A DNA stretch of 64,000 nt, taken from positions 24,343-88,342 of the forward strand of contig CAMVAP010000006.1 in NCBI GenBank assembly GCA_947165485.1, given 5' to 3'. Made by a program: the position numbers and the translations under genes. Below the pieces are notes generated by a model. The model did not search any database. It worked only from the letters and a program-made list of their open reading frames with translations, and had not been told where the DNA came from. Source of the stretch: an uncultured Prevotellaceae bacterium. GTDB taxonomy: Bacteria > Bacteroidota > Bacteroidia > Bacteroidales > Muribaculaceae. Below are positions 46,245-55,766 of this stretch, piece by piece (the first letter of the stretch is position 1; each line of letters begins with the position of its first letter).

Positions 46245-46312
46245 TAGGCGATAGGCTTTAGGTGCCAGATGTTAGCATCCGCGACCTAAAGCCTAAAACC
46301 TAAAGCCTTAAA
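46245..46312. repeat. Heptad array, inverted: GGCTTTA facing CCTAAAG units
   Basis: AGGCGATAGGCTTTAGG (46246-46262) is followed after a ~24-base spacer by CTAAAGC-CTAAAAC-CTAAAGC units to 46308, allowing a hairpin after the mutase gene and before the MFS gene. Confidence 0.7.
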
Positions 46313-46367
46313 AAGAAGACCATTAATCATTAAACCAAATCATAAAAAAACTTTTAAAACAAAAATT

Positions 46368-47990
46368 ATGTCAGAAAAAATTCAGACTTTAAGAGACTCG
46401 GCTGCAATGCGCTGGACAGCGCTCCTGTTGCTCGCTCTGGGCATGTTCTGCAGCTACATTTTCATGGACATTCTGTCGCCCATCAAGGACCTGATGGAAT
46501 CAACCCGCGGCTGGGATTCGACCTCATTTGGCCGAATGCAAGGCAGTGAGGTGTTCCTCAACGTGTGGGTATTCTTCCTGATTTTTGCCGGTATCATCCT
46601 CGACAAGATGGGCGTGCGCTTCACCGCTGTGCTCTCGGGTGCCGTCATGCTCATCGGTGCCATCATCAAGTGGTATGCCGTGAGTGAAGCCTTCATGGGC
46701 AGTAGCCTGGAAACATGGTTCAACAACCATCTGAACTGGCAACCCATCGCATCGTGGCTTGACATTCTGCCCTTTGCCGCCGGTATGCCGGCGTCGGCCA
46801 AGCTTGCGGCCTGCGGCTTTATGATCTTTGGCTGCGGTTGTGAAATGGCTGGTATCACCGTGAGCCGCGGTATCGTGAAGTGGTTCAAGGGTCGCGAGAT
46901 GGCACTGGCCATGGGTAGCGAGATGGCACTGGCCCGCCTGGGCGTTGCCACCTGCATGATTTTCTCACCGTTCTTTGCCAAGTTGGGCGGCAACATCAGC
47001 GTTTCCCGCTCAGTTGCCTTCGGTGTGGTACTGATGTGCATTGCCCTGATGATGTTTGTCGTTTACTTCTTCATGGACAGCAAGCTTGACAAGCAGACTG
47101 GCGAAGCCGAGGAGAAGGACGATCCGTTCAAGGTGAGCGACATAGGCAAGATCCTGACCAACAAGGGTTTCTGGATTGTTTCGATGCTGTGCGTGCTCTA
47201 TTATAGCGCCATTTTCCCCTTCCAGAAGTACGCTGTTAACATGTTGCAATGCAATCTCACGTTCACCGAGGTTGATCCCAACTCGTTCTGGGCCAGTGAG
47301 ACGCTGACCATCTACCAGTATATCATCATGCTCGTGGTTGCCGCAACGGCATTCATCAGCAACTTCATGAAGAACAAGGGTGCCAAGTACGGCTTGCTGT
47401 GTGTATCGATTCTCGCCTTGATCTGCTATTGCTATATGGGTTATATGCGTCAGTCTGCCGAGAGCGTGTTTGCCGTATTCCCCTTGCTGGCTGTAGGTAT
47501 CACCCCCATCCTGGGCAACTATGTGGACTACAAGGGCAAAGCCGCCTCGATGCTTGTACTGGGCTCGTTGCTGCTCATCGTTTGCCACTTGACATTCGCT
47601 TATGTTCTTCCGTTGTTCAAGGGTAGCACTGGTGCCGGATTCTTTGTAGCCTATCTGACCATCCTCGTGCTGGGCTCATCATTCTCGCTGGTTCCCGCCG
47701 CACTGTGGCCCAGTGTGCCCAAGCTCGTTGACGCCAAGATCATCGGTAGCGCCTACGCCTTGATTTTCTGGATTCAGAACATCGGTCTGTGGCTCTTCCC
47801 GATGCTGATTGGTATCGTGCTCGACAGCACCAATCCTGGTGTGACCGACCCGACCAAGTATGATTACACCTGGCCCATGGTGATCTTCGCCAGCCTGGGT
47901 ATTGCAGCGCTGCTCTTCGGCCTTTACCTGAAGGTCGTTGACCGCAAGAAGCACCTCGGTCTTGAGGAGCCCAACATCAAGCCTGAGTAA
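46368..47990 (+). CDS. Major facilitator superfamily transporter
   Basis: 540 residues with about 12 helices. The loop after helix 2 carries LDKMGVRFT, the MFS A-like motif, and the centre has a cytoplasmic loop (MDSKLDKQTGEAEEKDD, ~residue 230-250). Inner-membrane secondary transporter; substrate unknown. A paralogue follows after a terminator, with the same LDKMGVRFT motif and similar layout (KWFKGREMALAMG here, RWFSGKEMALAMG there). The adjoining mutase hints at a sugar or sugar-phosphate link, but that is weak. Confidence 0.88.
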   Translation: MSEKIQTLRDSAAMRWTALLLLALGMFCSYIFMDILSPIKDLMESTRGWDSTSFGRMQGSEVFLNVWVFFLIFAGIILDKMGVRFTAVLSGAVMLIGAIIKWYAVSEAFMGSSLETWFNNHLNWQPIASWLDILPFAAGMPASAKLAACGFMIFGCGCEMAGITVSRGIVKWFKGREMALAMGSEMALARLGVATCMIFSPFFAKLGGNISVSRSVAFGVVLMCIALMMFVVYFFMDSKLDKQTGEAEEKDDPFKVSDIGKILTNKGFWIVSMLCVLYYSAIFPFQKYAVNMLQCNLTFTEVDPNSFWASETLTIYQYIIMLVVAATAFISNFMKNKGAKYGLLCVSILALICYCYMGYMRQSAESVFAVFPLLAVGITPILGNYVDYKGKAASMLVLGSLLLIVCHLTFAYVLPLFKGSTGAGFFVAYLTILVLGSSFSLVPAALWPSVPKLVDAKIIGSAYALIFWIQNIGLWLFPMLIGIVLDSTNPGVTDPTKYDYTWPMVIFASLGIAALLFGLYLKVVDRKKHLGLEEPNIKPE

Positions 47991-48017
47991 TCATCCACGC
48001 ATTGATAATGACACTTT

Positions 48018-48060
48018 AGGGACCTTAAGGACTTTAAAGACTTTAAGGTCCCTATTTTTA
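48018..48060 (+). terminator. Hairpin terminator between the MFS genes
   Basis: AGGGACCTTAA (48018-48028) pairs with TTAAGGTCCCT (48043-48053), followed by ATTTTTA. Confidence 0.85.
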
Positions 48061-48076
48061 TAAACCGAAACACAAA

Positions 48077-49447
48077 ATGAGGGAACAGGTAAGGCAAACT
48101 ATTGCGACCCAGGCGTGGGCCCGCTGGACGGTACTGGCCATCGTGTCGTTCACGATGATGGCAGGATATGTCGTGGCCAAGGAGATGTCACCACTACAGT
48201 TCATGCTTGAGAAGGCCGTCCACGACGGTGGCATGGGATGGACGAGCGGCGAGTTTGGCATCTTTGCAGGATCCAGGGGATTTTTCAACGTATTCTTGTT
48301 GATGCTGTTTGTTGGCGGCATCATATTGGATAAGATGGGTGTGCGTTTCACGGGCATCCTCTCATGTGTGCTCATGCTGGGTGGTGCTGCTGCCGTCTAT
48401 GGTACCATCACTTTCACCTCACCCGAGCCGATGTGGGACTTGCCCTTGTTGGGCTTGGTCAAGCGGCAGGTAGCACTGGCGGCACTGGGATTTGCCTTCT
48501 TTGGCATCGGCTATGAGATGTGCGGCATCACGGTGTCCAAGGTTGTGGTGCGCTGGTTCTCGGGCAAGGAGATGGCACTGGCCATGGGCCTGCAAGTGGC
48601 TATGGCACGCCTGGGCACTGCGCTGGCACTCAACTTCAGTCTGCCCATCGCCCTGAACTGGGGATTGCCCAAGCCGTTGCTCATCGGCGTGTTCTGCGTG
48701 GGCGTGGGTCTCATTGCCTATCTCTATTACTGCACAATGGACCACCGCCTCGACAAGGAGCAAGGCAAGCAGGACACGGCCCAGGGCGAGGACGAGAAAT
48801 TCCACTTTGCCGACATGAAGATCACCATCAAGAATCCAGGATTCTGGCTCATCACGCTGCTGTGCCTGTTTTATTACTCGGCACTCTACCCCTTCCTGGA
48901 TTTTGCCACCAAGCTGATGATTTCCAAGTACGGCGTGGAAGCCGCGCTGGCGGGAGCCATCCCCTCGATTCTCCCCTACACCAGCATCGTGCTCACACCG
49001 TTGTTTGGCGCTTGGTTTGACAACAAGGGCCGTGGAGCCACGATGATGGTTATCGGCAGTGTGTTGTTGACAATCACGCTGTTTGTATTTGCCATGCCAC
49101 TCAACTCCAGCTGGATAGCCGTGACGTTGATGTGTGTGCTGGGCATTGCCTTCTCGTTGCTGCCCGCTGCCCTGTGGCCCGCCGTGCCCAAGATTGTCCC
49201 GATGAAACAGTTGGGCACCTCCTACTCCATCATCTATTACATCCAGAACATTGGACTGATGCTCATCCCCGTGCTCATCGGTAAGGTGCTGGAGCGCAAC
49301 ACCATCGACGATCAGGTTGACTACACCCACTCGCTCGTGATCTTTGGCATCATCGGTGTGGGTGCTATCGTCACCGCGACAGCCCTGCTGTGGATGGACC
49401 ACAAGCGCCACTATGGTCTGGAAAGCCCTAACATAGATAAAGAATAA
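48077..49447 (+). CDS. Major facilitator superfamily transporter, paralogue
   Basis: 456 residues, about 12 helices, with LDKMGVRFTGIL after helix 2 and WFSGKEMALAMGLQVAMARLG. It is shorter than its neighbour mainly in the N-terminal half and periplasmic loops. Both end in a short basic/acidic tail with HYGLESPNI or HLGLEEPNI. It starts 17 bases after the terminator, so expression needs read-through or its own promoter, which was not identified. Confidence 0.88.
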   Translation: MREQVRQTIATQAWARWTVLAIVSFTMMAGYVVAKEMSPLQFMLEKAVHDGGMGWTSGEFGIFAGSRGFFNVFLLMLFVGGIILDKMGVRFTGILSCVLMLGGAAAVYGTITFTSPEPMWDLPLLGLVKRQVALAALGFAFFGIGYEMCGITVSKVVVRWFSGKEMALAMGLQVAMARLGTALALNFSLPIALNWGLPKPLLIGVFCVGVGLIAYLYYCTMDHRLDKEQGKQDTAQGEDEKFHFADMKITIKNPGFWLITLLCLFYYSALYPFLDFATKLMISKYGVEAALAGAIPSILPYTSIVLTPLFGAWFDNKGRGATMMVIGSVLLTITLFVFAMPLNSSWIAVTLMCVLGIAFSLLPAALWPAVPKIVPMKQLGTSYSIIYYIQNIGLMLIPVLIGKVLERNTIDDQVDYTHSLVIFGIIGVGAIVTATALLWMDHKRHYGLESPNIDKE

Positions 49448-49483
49448 AGGTATTCAGTGGCCAGCGCCATTTGTATAACAACC

Positions 49484-49512
49484 AACAACTAAAAACTAAA
49501 AACTAAAAACTA
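49484..49512. repeat. Heptad array, ACTAAAA type
   Basis: Three to four units of ACTAAAA with a leading ACAACCA, shortly before the nitroreductase gene. Confidence 0.65.
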
Positions 49513-49525
49513 TATCATATTCACG

Positions 49526-50686
49526 ATGAGAATTAAACAATGGCTTGCGGTGGCATGGCTTGTGGCAACTGCTGTCACCGCAATGGCTCAAAACAACAAT
49601 CTACAGCTATCAAACGGTATGGATAACATTGTTCTTGACAACATCCTGGCCCGCACCAGCATCCGCTCCTACCAGGACCGCCCCGTGGAGCAAGAAAAGA
49701 TCGAGAAACTGCTGCGAGCTGGCATGGCTGCCCCGTCGGCAGTCGATAAACGTCCGTGGCACTTCGTCGTTGTGACCGACAGGCAAGTGCTTGATGGTCT
49801 GGCACAAGCCAACCCCAACGCAGGCATGGCGGCCCGTGCACCGCTGGCCATCGTGGTGTGTGGTGACAAGACCCGGGCGCTCACCCGTGTGCCCGATTAC
49901 TGGGTGCAGGACGCCTCGGCAGCCACCGAGAACATCCTACTTGCAGCCCATGGCATGGGGCTGGGAGCCGTGTGGACGGGCACCTATCCCGTCACCGACC
50001 GTGTCGAGAAAGTGACCGCCGTGCTCAACCTGCCCGAGCACATCGTGCCCTTCTGCACCATCGTCATCGGCTACCCCGAGAAATACCAGGCGCCCAAGGA
50101 CAAGTGGAACGAGGCCAACATCAGTTATAACACATTTGGCGGGAAGAAGCCCCAAGTGGTAGAGCCTGAGCGCACCTTCCATGAGTTCACAGTCACCGAG
50201 GACTTCCTGCTCAACCCGTTTAACTACTTCTCACAGCCGGGTGGTATGCTCGTGTGTGCCGGCAACCGCGACAAGAGCAACGCCATGACCATCGGCTGGG
50301 GAGCGCTGGGCAACCTGTGGGGTCATGGAACCAACACGGTGACCGTCTATGTCGCCGAGAAACGTTTCACCCGTGAGTTCATGGAGAATAACGATTACTT
50401 CACCATCATGACCTTCAAGGATCGCGACGTGCTACGCTACATGGGCACCCGCAGCGGACGCGACGGCGACAAGGCTGCCGCCCTGGGGCTGCACGTGGCC
50501 TACACCGAGAACGGCACCCCCTACTACGAGGAAGCCGAGTGCGTCATCGAGTGCAAGACAATGTATTCCCAGGAGTTTGCCCCCGAGCACTTCCGCGACG
50601 ACGTGCCACGCAATTTCTATGACGGCTTCGCTGCCGGCTATCACTCCTTCTACATCGGCAAGATCATCAAGGCAATGAAGAAGTAA
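49526..50686 (+). CDS. Exported nitroreductase-flavin reductase fusion
   Basis: 386 residues. Signal peptide (WLAVAWLVATAVTAMAQ). Residues ~35-190 are a nitroreductase domain (RTSIRSYQDRPV, MAAPSAVDKRPWHF, ENILLAAHGMGLGAVWTG). Residues ~215-380 match a flavin-reductase-like/flavoredoxin domain (NPFNYFSQPGGMLVCAGN, NAMTIGWGALGNLWG). Both bind FMN, so the mature protein is a two-flavin envelope oxidoreductase. Substrate and electron donor are unknown; a cytoplasmic NAD(P)H donor would not be available if it is exported. Confidence 0.85.
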   Translation: MRIKQWLAVAWLVATAVTAMAQNNNLQLSNGMDNIVLDNILARTSIRSYQDRPVEQEKIEKLLRAGMAAPSAVDKRPWHFVVVTDRQVLDGLAQANPNAGMAARAPLAIVVCGDKTRALTRVPDYWVQDASAATENILLAAHGMGLGAVWTGTYPVTDRVEKVTAVLNLPEHIVPFCTIVIGYPEKYQAPKDKWNEANISYNTFGGKKPQVVEPERTFHEFTVTEDFLLNPFNYFSQPGGMLVCAGNRDKSNAMTIGWGALGNLWGHGTNTVTVYVAEKRFTREFMENNDYFTIMTFKDRDVLRYMGTRSGRDGDKAAALGLHVAYTENGTPYYEEAECVIECKTMYSQEFAPEHFRDDVPRNFYDGFAAGYHSFYIGKIIKAMKK

Positions 50687-50689
50687 GGC

Positions 50690-50790
50690 TTTTTTAGGCT
50701 TTAGGCGCTAGGTGTTAGGCGTTAGGTGTTAGTTTATCCATCAATACTAAAACCTAAAGCCTAAAACCTAAAGCCTAAAGCAGCCTAATG
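50690..50790. repeat. Heptad array, inverted: TTTAGGC/GTTAGGT facing CCTAAAG units
   Basis: Left side GGCTTTAGGCGCTAGGTGTT and on to 50731; right side from 50748, about six units of CCTAAAG/CCTAAAA up to GCCTAAC. The halves are complementary around a ~16-base spacer. Located between convergent gene ends, touching the SDR stop codon region. Confidence 0.78.
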
Positions 50791-51540
50791 CCTAACAATG
50801 GTGCTGCCGTTGGCCTGGTGGGTGGCCAGGACGAGGAGTTCGGCAACCTGGACGTGGGCGGGAGCATTCACGGCAAATGCGACACACTCGGCGATATCCT
50901 CTCCCGTGAGGGGTTGGATTCCCTTATAGACGCCATCGGCACGCTCCTTGTCACCATGGAAACGGATGACCGAGAAATTGGTCTCGACCAGGCCAGGCTT
51001 GATGTTGGTCACGCGCACACTGGTGTGTGCCACATCGATGCGCAGGCCGTCGCTCAAGGCCTTCACGGCTGCCTTGGTGGCGCAATACACGTTGCCGCCA
51101 GCGTAGGCCGCATCGCCTGCCACACTGCCGATGTTCACCACGTGGCCGCGGTCACGCTTCACCATGCCCGGGACAACGAGGCGGGTCATCGTCAACAGAC
51201 CCTTGACGTTGGCGTCTATCATCGTATCCCAGTCCTCAAAGTTGCCCTCATATTCAGGTTCTAAACCCAGGGCGCCACCAGCGTTGTTGACGAGGACGTC
51301 AATTTCCTGCCACTCGGGTGGCAAACCATTGATAGCGGCTGTGGCCGCCTCACGGTCACGCACGTCAAACTCCAGGGTAATCACCCCGACACCCATTGCC
51401 GATAACTCACGAGCGAGCGCGTCCAGGCGCTCGGCCCTGCGTCCCGTGATGATCATGTTATATCCACACACAGCCAATTTGCGCGCACAGGCCTCTCCGA
51501 TGCCACTTGTCGCGCCAGTCACTAATGCAATCTTATTCAT
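50785..51540 (-). CDS. Short-chain dehydrogenase, YdfG-like
   Basis: 251 residues from ATG 51540; a TTG/other start 36 bases upstream adds non-conserved residues. TGATSGIGEACARKL (nucleotide loop), NNAGGALG, catalytic Ser in NIGSVAGDAAY and YCATK are all standard. Closest in style to YdfG-type NADP-dependent 3-hydroxy acid dehydrogenases, acting on serine, 3-hydroxypropionate or similar; specificity not proven. Unlike the island SDR at 7580, its glycine motif is intact. Confidence 0.88.
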   Translation of the reverse strand: MNKIALVTGATSGIGEACARKLAVCGYNMIITGRRAERLDALARELSAMGVGVITLEFDVRDREAATAAINGLPPEWQEIDVLVNNAGGALGLEPEYEGNFEDWDTMIDANVKGLLTMTRLVVPGMVKRDRGHVVNIGSVAGDAAYAGGNVYCATKAAVKALSDGLRIDVAHTSVRVTNIKPGLVETNFSVIRFHGDKERADGVYKGIQPLTGEDIAECVAFAVNAPAHVQVAELLVLATHQANGSTIVRH

Positions 51541-51585
51541 TTGTCTTAAATTTAGATTATGGATTGTTGCCAGCAAAGATAGTAA

Positions 51586-51622
51586 AAAACCTAATGCCTG
51601 ATGCCTAAAACCTAAAACCTTT
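51586..51622. repeat. Heptad repeat, CCTAAAA type, at typA promoter
   Basis: AAAACCTAATGCCTGATG then CCTAAAACCTAAAACCT, ending 5 bases before the -7 element of typA, where a -33 box would be expected. Confidence 0.65.
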
Positions 51623-51626
51623 TTTG

Positions 51627-51634
51627 TACCTTTG
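51627..51634 (+). promoter_or_regulatory. -7 promoter element of typA
   Basis: TACCTTTG, 22 bases before the ATG. The -33 region is occupied by heptad repeat sequence. Confidence 0.7.
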
Positions 51635-51656
51635 CACCCAAATTCAATAAGGCAAT

Positions 51657-53474
51657 ATGCAAAACATCCGCAACGTGGCCATCATCGCACACGTCGATCA
51701 TGGCAAAACAACTCTGGTAGACAAGATGTTAGCGGCAGGTAACCTGTTCCGCGACAACCAAAATATGGGCACCCAGATCCTGGACAGCAATGATCTGGAA
51801 CGCGAGCGTGGCATCACCATCCTGTCCAAGAACGTGTCCATCTCCTATAACGGTTACAAGATCAACATCATCGACACCCCGGGTCACAGCGACTTTGGCG
51901 GCGAGGTAGAGCGAGTGCTCAACATGGCCGACGGCTGCCTGCTGCTGGTCGATGCCTTTGAGGGTCCGATGCCCCAGACGCGCTTTGTGCTGCAAAAAGC
52001 CTTGCAACTGGGTCTCAAGCCCATTGTGGTTATTAATAAGGTGGACAAGCCTAACTGTCGCCCCGACGAGGTGCAGGAGATGGTATTTGACCTGATGTGC
52101 AACCTGGATGCCAACGAGGATCAGCTGGACTTCCCCACTATCTTTGGTTCGGCCAAGCAGGGCTGGATGAGCGAGGATTGGCGTGAGCCCACCGACAATA
52201 TCACGGCTGTGCTCGATGCAATCATCAAGTACATTCCCGAGCCCGAGATGCTGGAGGGCGATGCCCAGATGCTCATCACCTCGCTGGATTACAGCAGCTA
52301 TGTGGGACGTATCGCTGTGGGCCGCGTTCACCGTGGCACCCTCAAGGACGGTATGGAAGTTGCCCTGTGCAAGCGTGATGGCGAGGTGGTCAAGCAGAAG
52401 ATCAAGGAGCTACGCACCTTTGAAGGCATGGGACAACAGCATGCCGAGAGCGTGAGCAGCGGTGACATCTGCGCTATCATCGGCCTGGAGGGTTTTGAGA
52501 TTGGCGACACCGTGACCCTGCCCAGCAACCCCGAGGCGCTGCCCCGCATTGCCATCGACGAGCCCACGATGTCGATGCGCTTCTGCATCAACGATTCGCC
52601 TTTCTTTGGCAAGGACGGCAAGTATGTGACCTCGCGCCACATCTGGGACCGCCTGCAACGCGAGCTGGACAAGAACCTGGCCCTGCGCGTTGAGCGCACC
52701 GAGAACGAAGACGCGTGGAACGTCTTTGGCCGCGGTGTGTTGCACTTGTCGGTACTCATCGAGGAGATGCGCCGTGAGGGATATGAGCTCCAGGTGGGCC
52801 AGCCCCAGGTGATCATCAAGACCATCGACGGCGTGAAGTGCGAGCCCATCGAGGAGCTGAGCATCAACGTGCCCGAGGAGTATTCCAGCAAGATGATCGA
52901 CATGGTAACCCGCCGCAAGGGCGAGATGACCATGATGGAGACCCAGAACGACCGCATTCACCTGCAATTCAAGATCCCGTCACGCGGCATCATCGGCCTG
53001 CGCACCAATGTGCTCACCGCCAGTGCCGGCGAGGCCATCATGTCCCACCGTTTCCTGGATTACGAGCCATGGAAGGGTGAGATACTGCGTCGCACCAACG
53101 GCTCACTGGTAGCCATGGAGGGCGGCACGGCCTACGCCTATGCCATCGACAAGCTCCAGGACCGCGGACGCTTCTTCATCTTCCCCCAGGAGGAAGTGTA
53201 TGGCGGACAGGTAGTGGGTGAGCACACCAAGGAGAAAGACCTGGTCATCAACGTCACCAAGTCCAAGAAGCTCACCAACATGCGCGCCAGCGGTGCCGAC
53301 GACAAGGTGAAGATTGTTCCTCCCATCGTGTTCAGCTTGGAGGAAGCCCTTGAATATATCAAGGCCGACGAGTATGTGGAAATCACGCCTAACCACATAC
53401 GCATGCGCAAGATCATCCTCGACGAGCTGGAGCGCAAGCGCATCGCCAAGCAGAACGGTCAAGACGAAGAATAA
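51657..53474 (+). CDS. typA: Ribosome-associated GTPase TypA/BipA
   Basis: 605 residues, the expected length. G1 [10 protein letters not shown] (11-20), G3 [17 protein letters not shown]4 NKVDKP, followed by EF-G-like domains and the BipA-specific C-terminus. It binds ribosomes and assists 50S maturation and stress adaptation. Confidence 0.97.
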   Translation: MQNIRNVAIIAHVDHGKTTLVDKMLAAGNLFRDNQNMGTQILDSNDLERERGITILSKNVSISYNGYKINIIDTPGHSDFGGEVERVLNMADGCLLLVDAFEGPMPQTRFVLQKALQLGLKPIVVINKVDKPNCRPDEVQEMVFDLMCNLDANEDQLDFPTIFGSAKQGWMSEDWREPTDNITAVLDAIIKYIPEPEMLEGDAQMLITSLDYSSYVGRIAVGRVHRGTLKDGMEVALCKRDGEVVKQKIKELRTFEGMGQQHAESVSSGDICAIIGLEGFEIGDTVTLPSNPEALPRIAIDEPTMSMRFCINDSPFFGKDGKYVTSRHIWDRLQRELDKNLALRVERTENEDAWNVFGRGVLHLSVLIEEMRREGYELQVGQPQVIIKTIDGVKCEPIEELSINVPEEYSSKMIDMVTRRKGEMTMMETQNDRIHLQFKIPSRGIIGLRTNVLTASAGEAIMSHRFLDYEPWKGEILRRTNGSLVAMEGGTAYAYAIDKLQDRGRFFIFPQEEVYGGQVVGEHTKEKDLVINVTKSKKLTNMRASGADDKVKIVPPIVFSLEEALEYIKADEYVEITPNHIRMRKIILDELERKRIAKQNGQDEE

Positions 53475-53493
53475 CGGCTGTTTATCAGCCGTT
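53473..53493 (+). terminator. Short hairpin after typA
   Basis: AACGGCTG and CAGCCGTT pair over 8 bases around TTTAT, overlapping the typA stop codon. There is no strong U tract, so it may be only a partial stop, allowing read-through to the SpoIIE gene. Confidence 0.5.
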
Positions 53494-53519
53494 CAACCAA
53501 TATTTAAAGTGTATATGGG

Positions 53520-55766
53520 ATGATTAAAAACTGGTTGAATAAGCTGAAGAACAACAAGAACTGGCGGGTCATCTCGGCCTTCACCATATTGTTGCTTGCA
53601 GGTGCGCTCATTGAGGGCATATCATTTGTACAATACAACTATGCCCACAGGCTTATTGAGGAGGAACTGGACCACCACGTCGAGAGTGAGCTGACCCTAA
53701 AGGCAGCACGCGTCAAGGGACTGCTCAAGTCGAGCGAAAAAATGATGAAGAACTACCAGTGGCTAGTTCAAAGCCAACTCAAGAGCCCCGATCAGATTCC
53801 AGGCATCATCCACCGGGTAGTGACCACCAACAGTGACGTGATGTCATGTTTTGTGGCTTTTGTTCCCGATTATTATCCTGAATGGGGCCGCCTCTTTGAG
53901 CCCGCGACCGTCAGACAAGGGGACAGCATCTTCACCACGCAGATTGCCAGTGAATTGCACGACTACACTCAACGGGAGTTTTACCAGCAAGCAGTTGTGG
54001 AAAACAACCCCAGTTGGAGCGACCCCTACATGGATACCGATGCCAGCGGCAAGCTGGTCACCACCTATGCTATGCCGCTGGTCGATGAAACGGGCAAGAC
54101 TGTAGCCGCATTTGGAATCGACCTGTCGTGCCAAAACATTATCGACACGCTGAACACCAGGCACAATTCACCCTCAACATTCTTCCTACTGCTCACCGAG
54201 GACGGCCAGCTCATCTCGCGGCCCGACTCGCTCCACTCCCAGCACAGCGATGTTGAAACGGTAGTGAGAATGATCAATGACAGCACCTGCCACCGAGAAT
54301 TCAGCTCTACCGGTCGCAGCAAGATTGTCACATTCACCGACGAGGAGAACAGCACGGGATATGCCTACTATGCAAACATGAGTGGGCGTCCACACTGGCA
54401 GGTGGTAATGGTGTGCTATGACGACGAGGTGTACAGCAAGCTCTATCACATGCGCCGCAACATGTTGTTGCTCATGCTTGGAGCCTTTTCATTGCTGGGA
54501 TTCATCCTGTACCGCGTCAGCCAGTACACAAGACGATTGCATGAATCCAGACTGAATAAAGAGCGAACCGACAGCGAACTCAACGTCGCCCAGAGGATTC
54601 AGAGCGAGATGCTTCCAAGAAACAGCATCACACGTGACGACGTGGAAGTGAGCGGCAAGCAGATAACAGCCCAGGAAGTGGGTGGCGACTTGTATGACTA
54701 CTTCATCCGCGACGAGAAACTGTTCTTCTGCATCGGCGACGTGAGCGGCAAGGGTGTTCCCTCATCACTGGTGATGGCTGTGGTGCACTCCTTCTTCCGC
54801 AGTTTGTCGGTTCATGAGACCGATCCCGCACACATCATGACGGGCATTAACGAAACCGCCTGTGAGGGCAACGAGATCAACATGTTTGTCACCTTGTTCA
54901 TCGGGGTGCTTGACTTGCCCACGGGTCGCCTGCGCTACTGCAATGCGGGACACGACGCGCCGTTGATTATCAGTCAGGGAGTGAAACAGCTTCCCGTCAA
55001 CGCTAATCTGCCCGTCGGCCTGTTCAACGACTTCAAGTACACGCAGCAACATGTACAGCTGCCCAGCAAGTTCACCATGTTCCTCTATACCGACGGTTTG
55101 ACCGAAGCCAGCGACACAACGCATCAGCTCTTTGGGCTGCAACGCATCATCGACTCGGCTCAACAGTGTCTGGAACAAGGTCAGACCTCACCGGCTGTAC
55201 TGATGGACACGCTGCATGAGCGAGCTGTCCAATTTGCCGATGGCGCCAAGCAGAGCGACGACCTGACGATGGTCGCCATCAACTACCACCGTCCTGACGA
55301 GGCCATCATCCTCAAGGAGACCAAGTTCCTGAGCAATGATGTGAAAGAGGTGCCCGAACTCAATCAATTTATCAAATTAGTGGCAGACAAATTAAACCTT
55401 GGCCACTCTTTAGTGTCACAACTCATGCTGGCAGTCGAGGAGGCTGTGGTCAACGTGATGAGTTATGCCTATCCACTAGGGGTCAAGGGTGATATCACGG
55501 TTGAAGCCAAGGCTACCAAGCAGTGGTTGAAATTCATCATCACCGATCAGGGAAAAGCCTTTGATCCGACACAAGGTGGTGATGCCGACACTACACTCAG
55601 CGCCGAGGACCGCCCCATTGGCGGCCTGGGCATCCTGTTAGTGCAACAATTGATGGACTCCATCAACTATGAGCGCATCGACGGCAATAATGTGCTCACC
55701 CTCAAGAAGGATTTACAACCGAATAACAATAATAACAATATTATAATAAATAAGACTAAAAAATGA
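53520..55766 (+). CDS. Membrane SpoIIE-type phosphatase with cache sensor and HATPase domain
   Basis: 748 residues. Helix 1 (~18-38), a periplasmic cache-like sensor (~40-310; WSDPYMDTDASGKLVTTYAMP, read in parts), helix 2 (~318-338), a PP2C/SpoIIE domain (~350-590; VAQRIQSEML, GGDLYDYF, IGDVSGKGVPSSL, QSDDLTMVAI) and a C-terminal RsbW-like HATPase (~605-735; EEAVVNVMSYAY, GGLGILLV). It unites the phosphatase and kinase-like halves of a partner-switching circuit in one sensor. It overlaps the STAS gene by 4 bases. Confidence 0.93.
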   Translation: MIKNWLNKLKNNKNWRVISAFTILLLAGALIEGISFVQYNYAHRLIEEELDHHVESELTLKAARVKGLLKSSEKMMKNYQWLVQSQLKSPDQIPGIIHRVVTTNSDVMSCFVAFVPDYYPEWGRLFEPATVRQGDSIFTTQIASELHDYTQREFYQQAVVENNPSWSDPYMDTDASGKLVTTYAMPLVDETGKTVAAFGIDLSCQNIIDTLNTRHNSPSTFFLLLTEDGQLISRPDSLHSQHSDVETVVRMINDSTCHREFSSTGRSKIVTFTDEENSTGYAYYANMSGRPHWQVVMVCYDDEVYSKLYHMRRNMLLLMLGAFSLLGFILYRVSQYTRRLHESRLNKERTDSELNVAQRIQSEMLPRNSITRDDVEVSGKQITAQEVGGDLYDYFIRDEKLFFCIGDVSGKGVPSSLVMAVVHSFFRSLSVHETDPAHIMTGINETACEGNEINMFVTLFIGVLDLPTGRLRYCNAGHDAPLIISQGVKQLPVNANLPVGLFNDFKYTQQHVQLPSKFTMFLYTDGLTEASDTTHQLFGLQRIIDSAQQCLEQGQTSPAVLMDTLHERAVQFADGAKQSDDLTMVAINYHRPDEAIILKETKFLSNDVKEVPELNQFIKLVADKLNLGHSLVSQLMLAVEEAVVNVMSYAYPLGVKGDITVEAKATKQWLKFIITDQGKAFDPTQGGDADTTLSAEDRPIGGLGILLVQQLMDSINYERIDGNNVLTLKKDLQPNNNNNNIIINKTKK

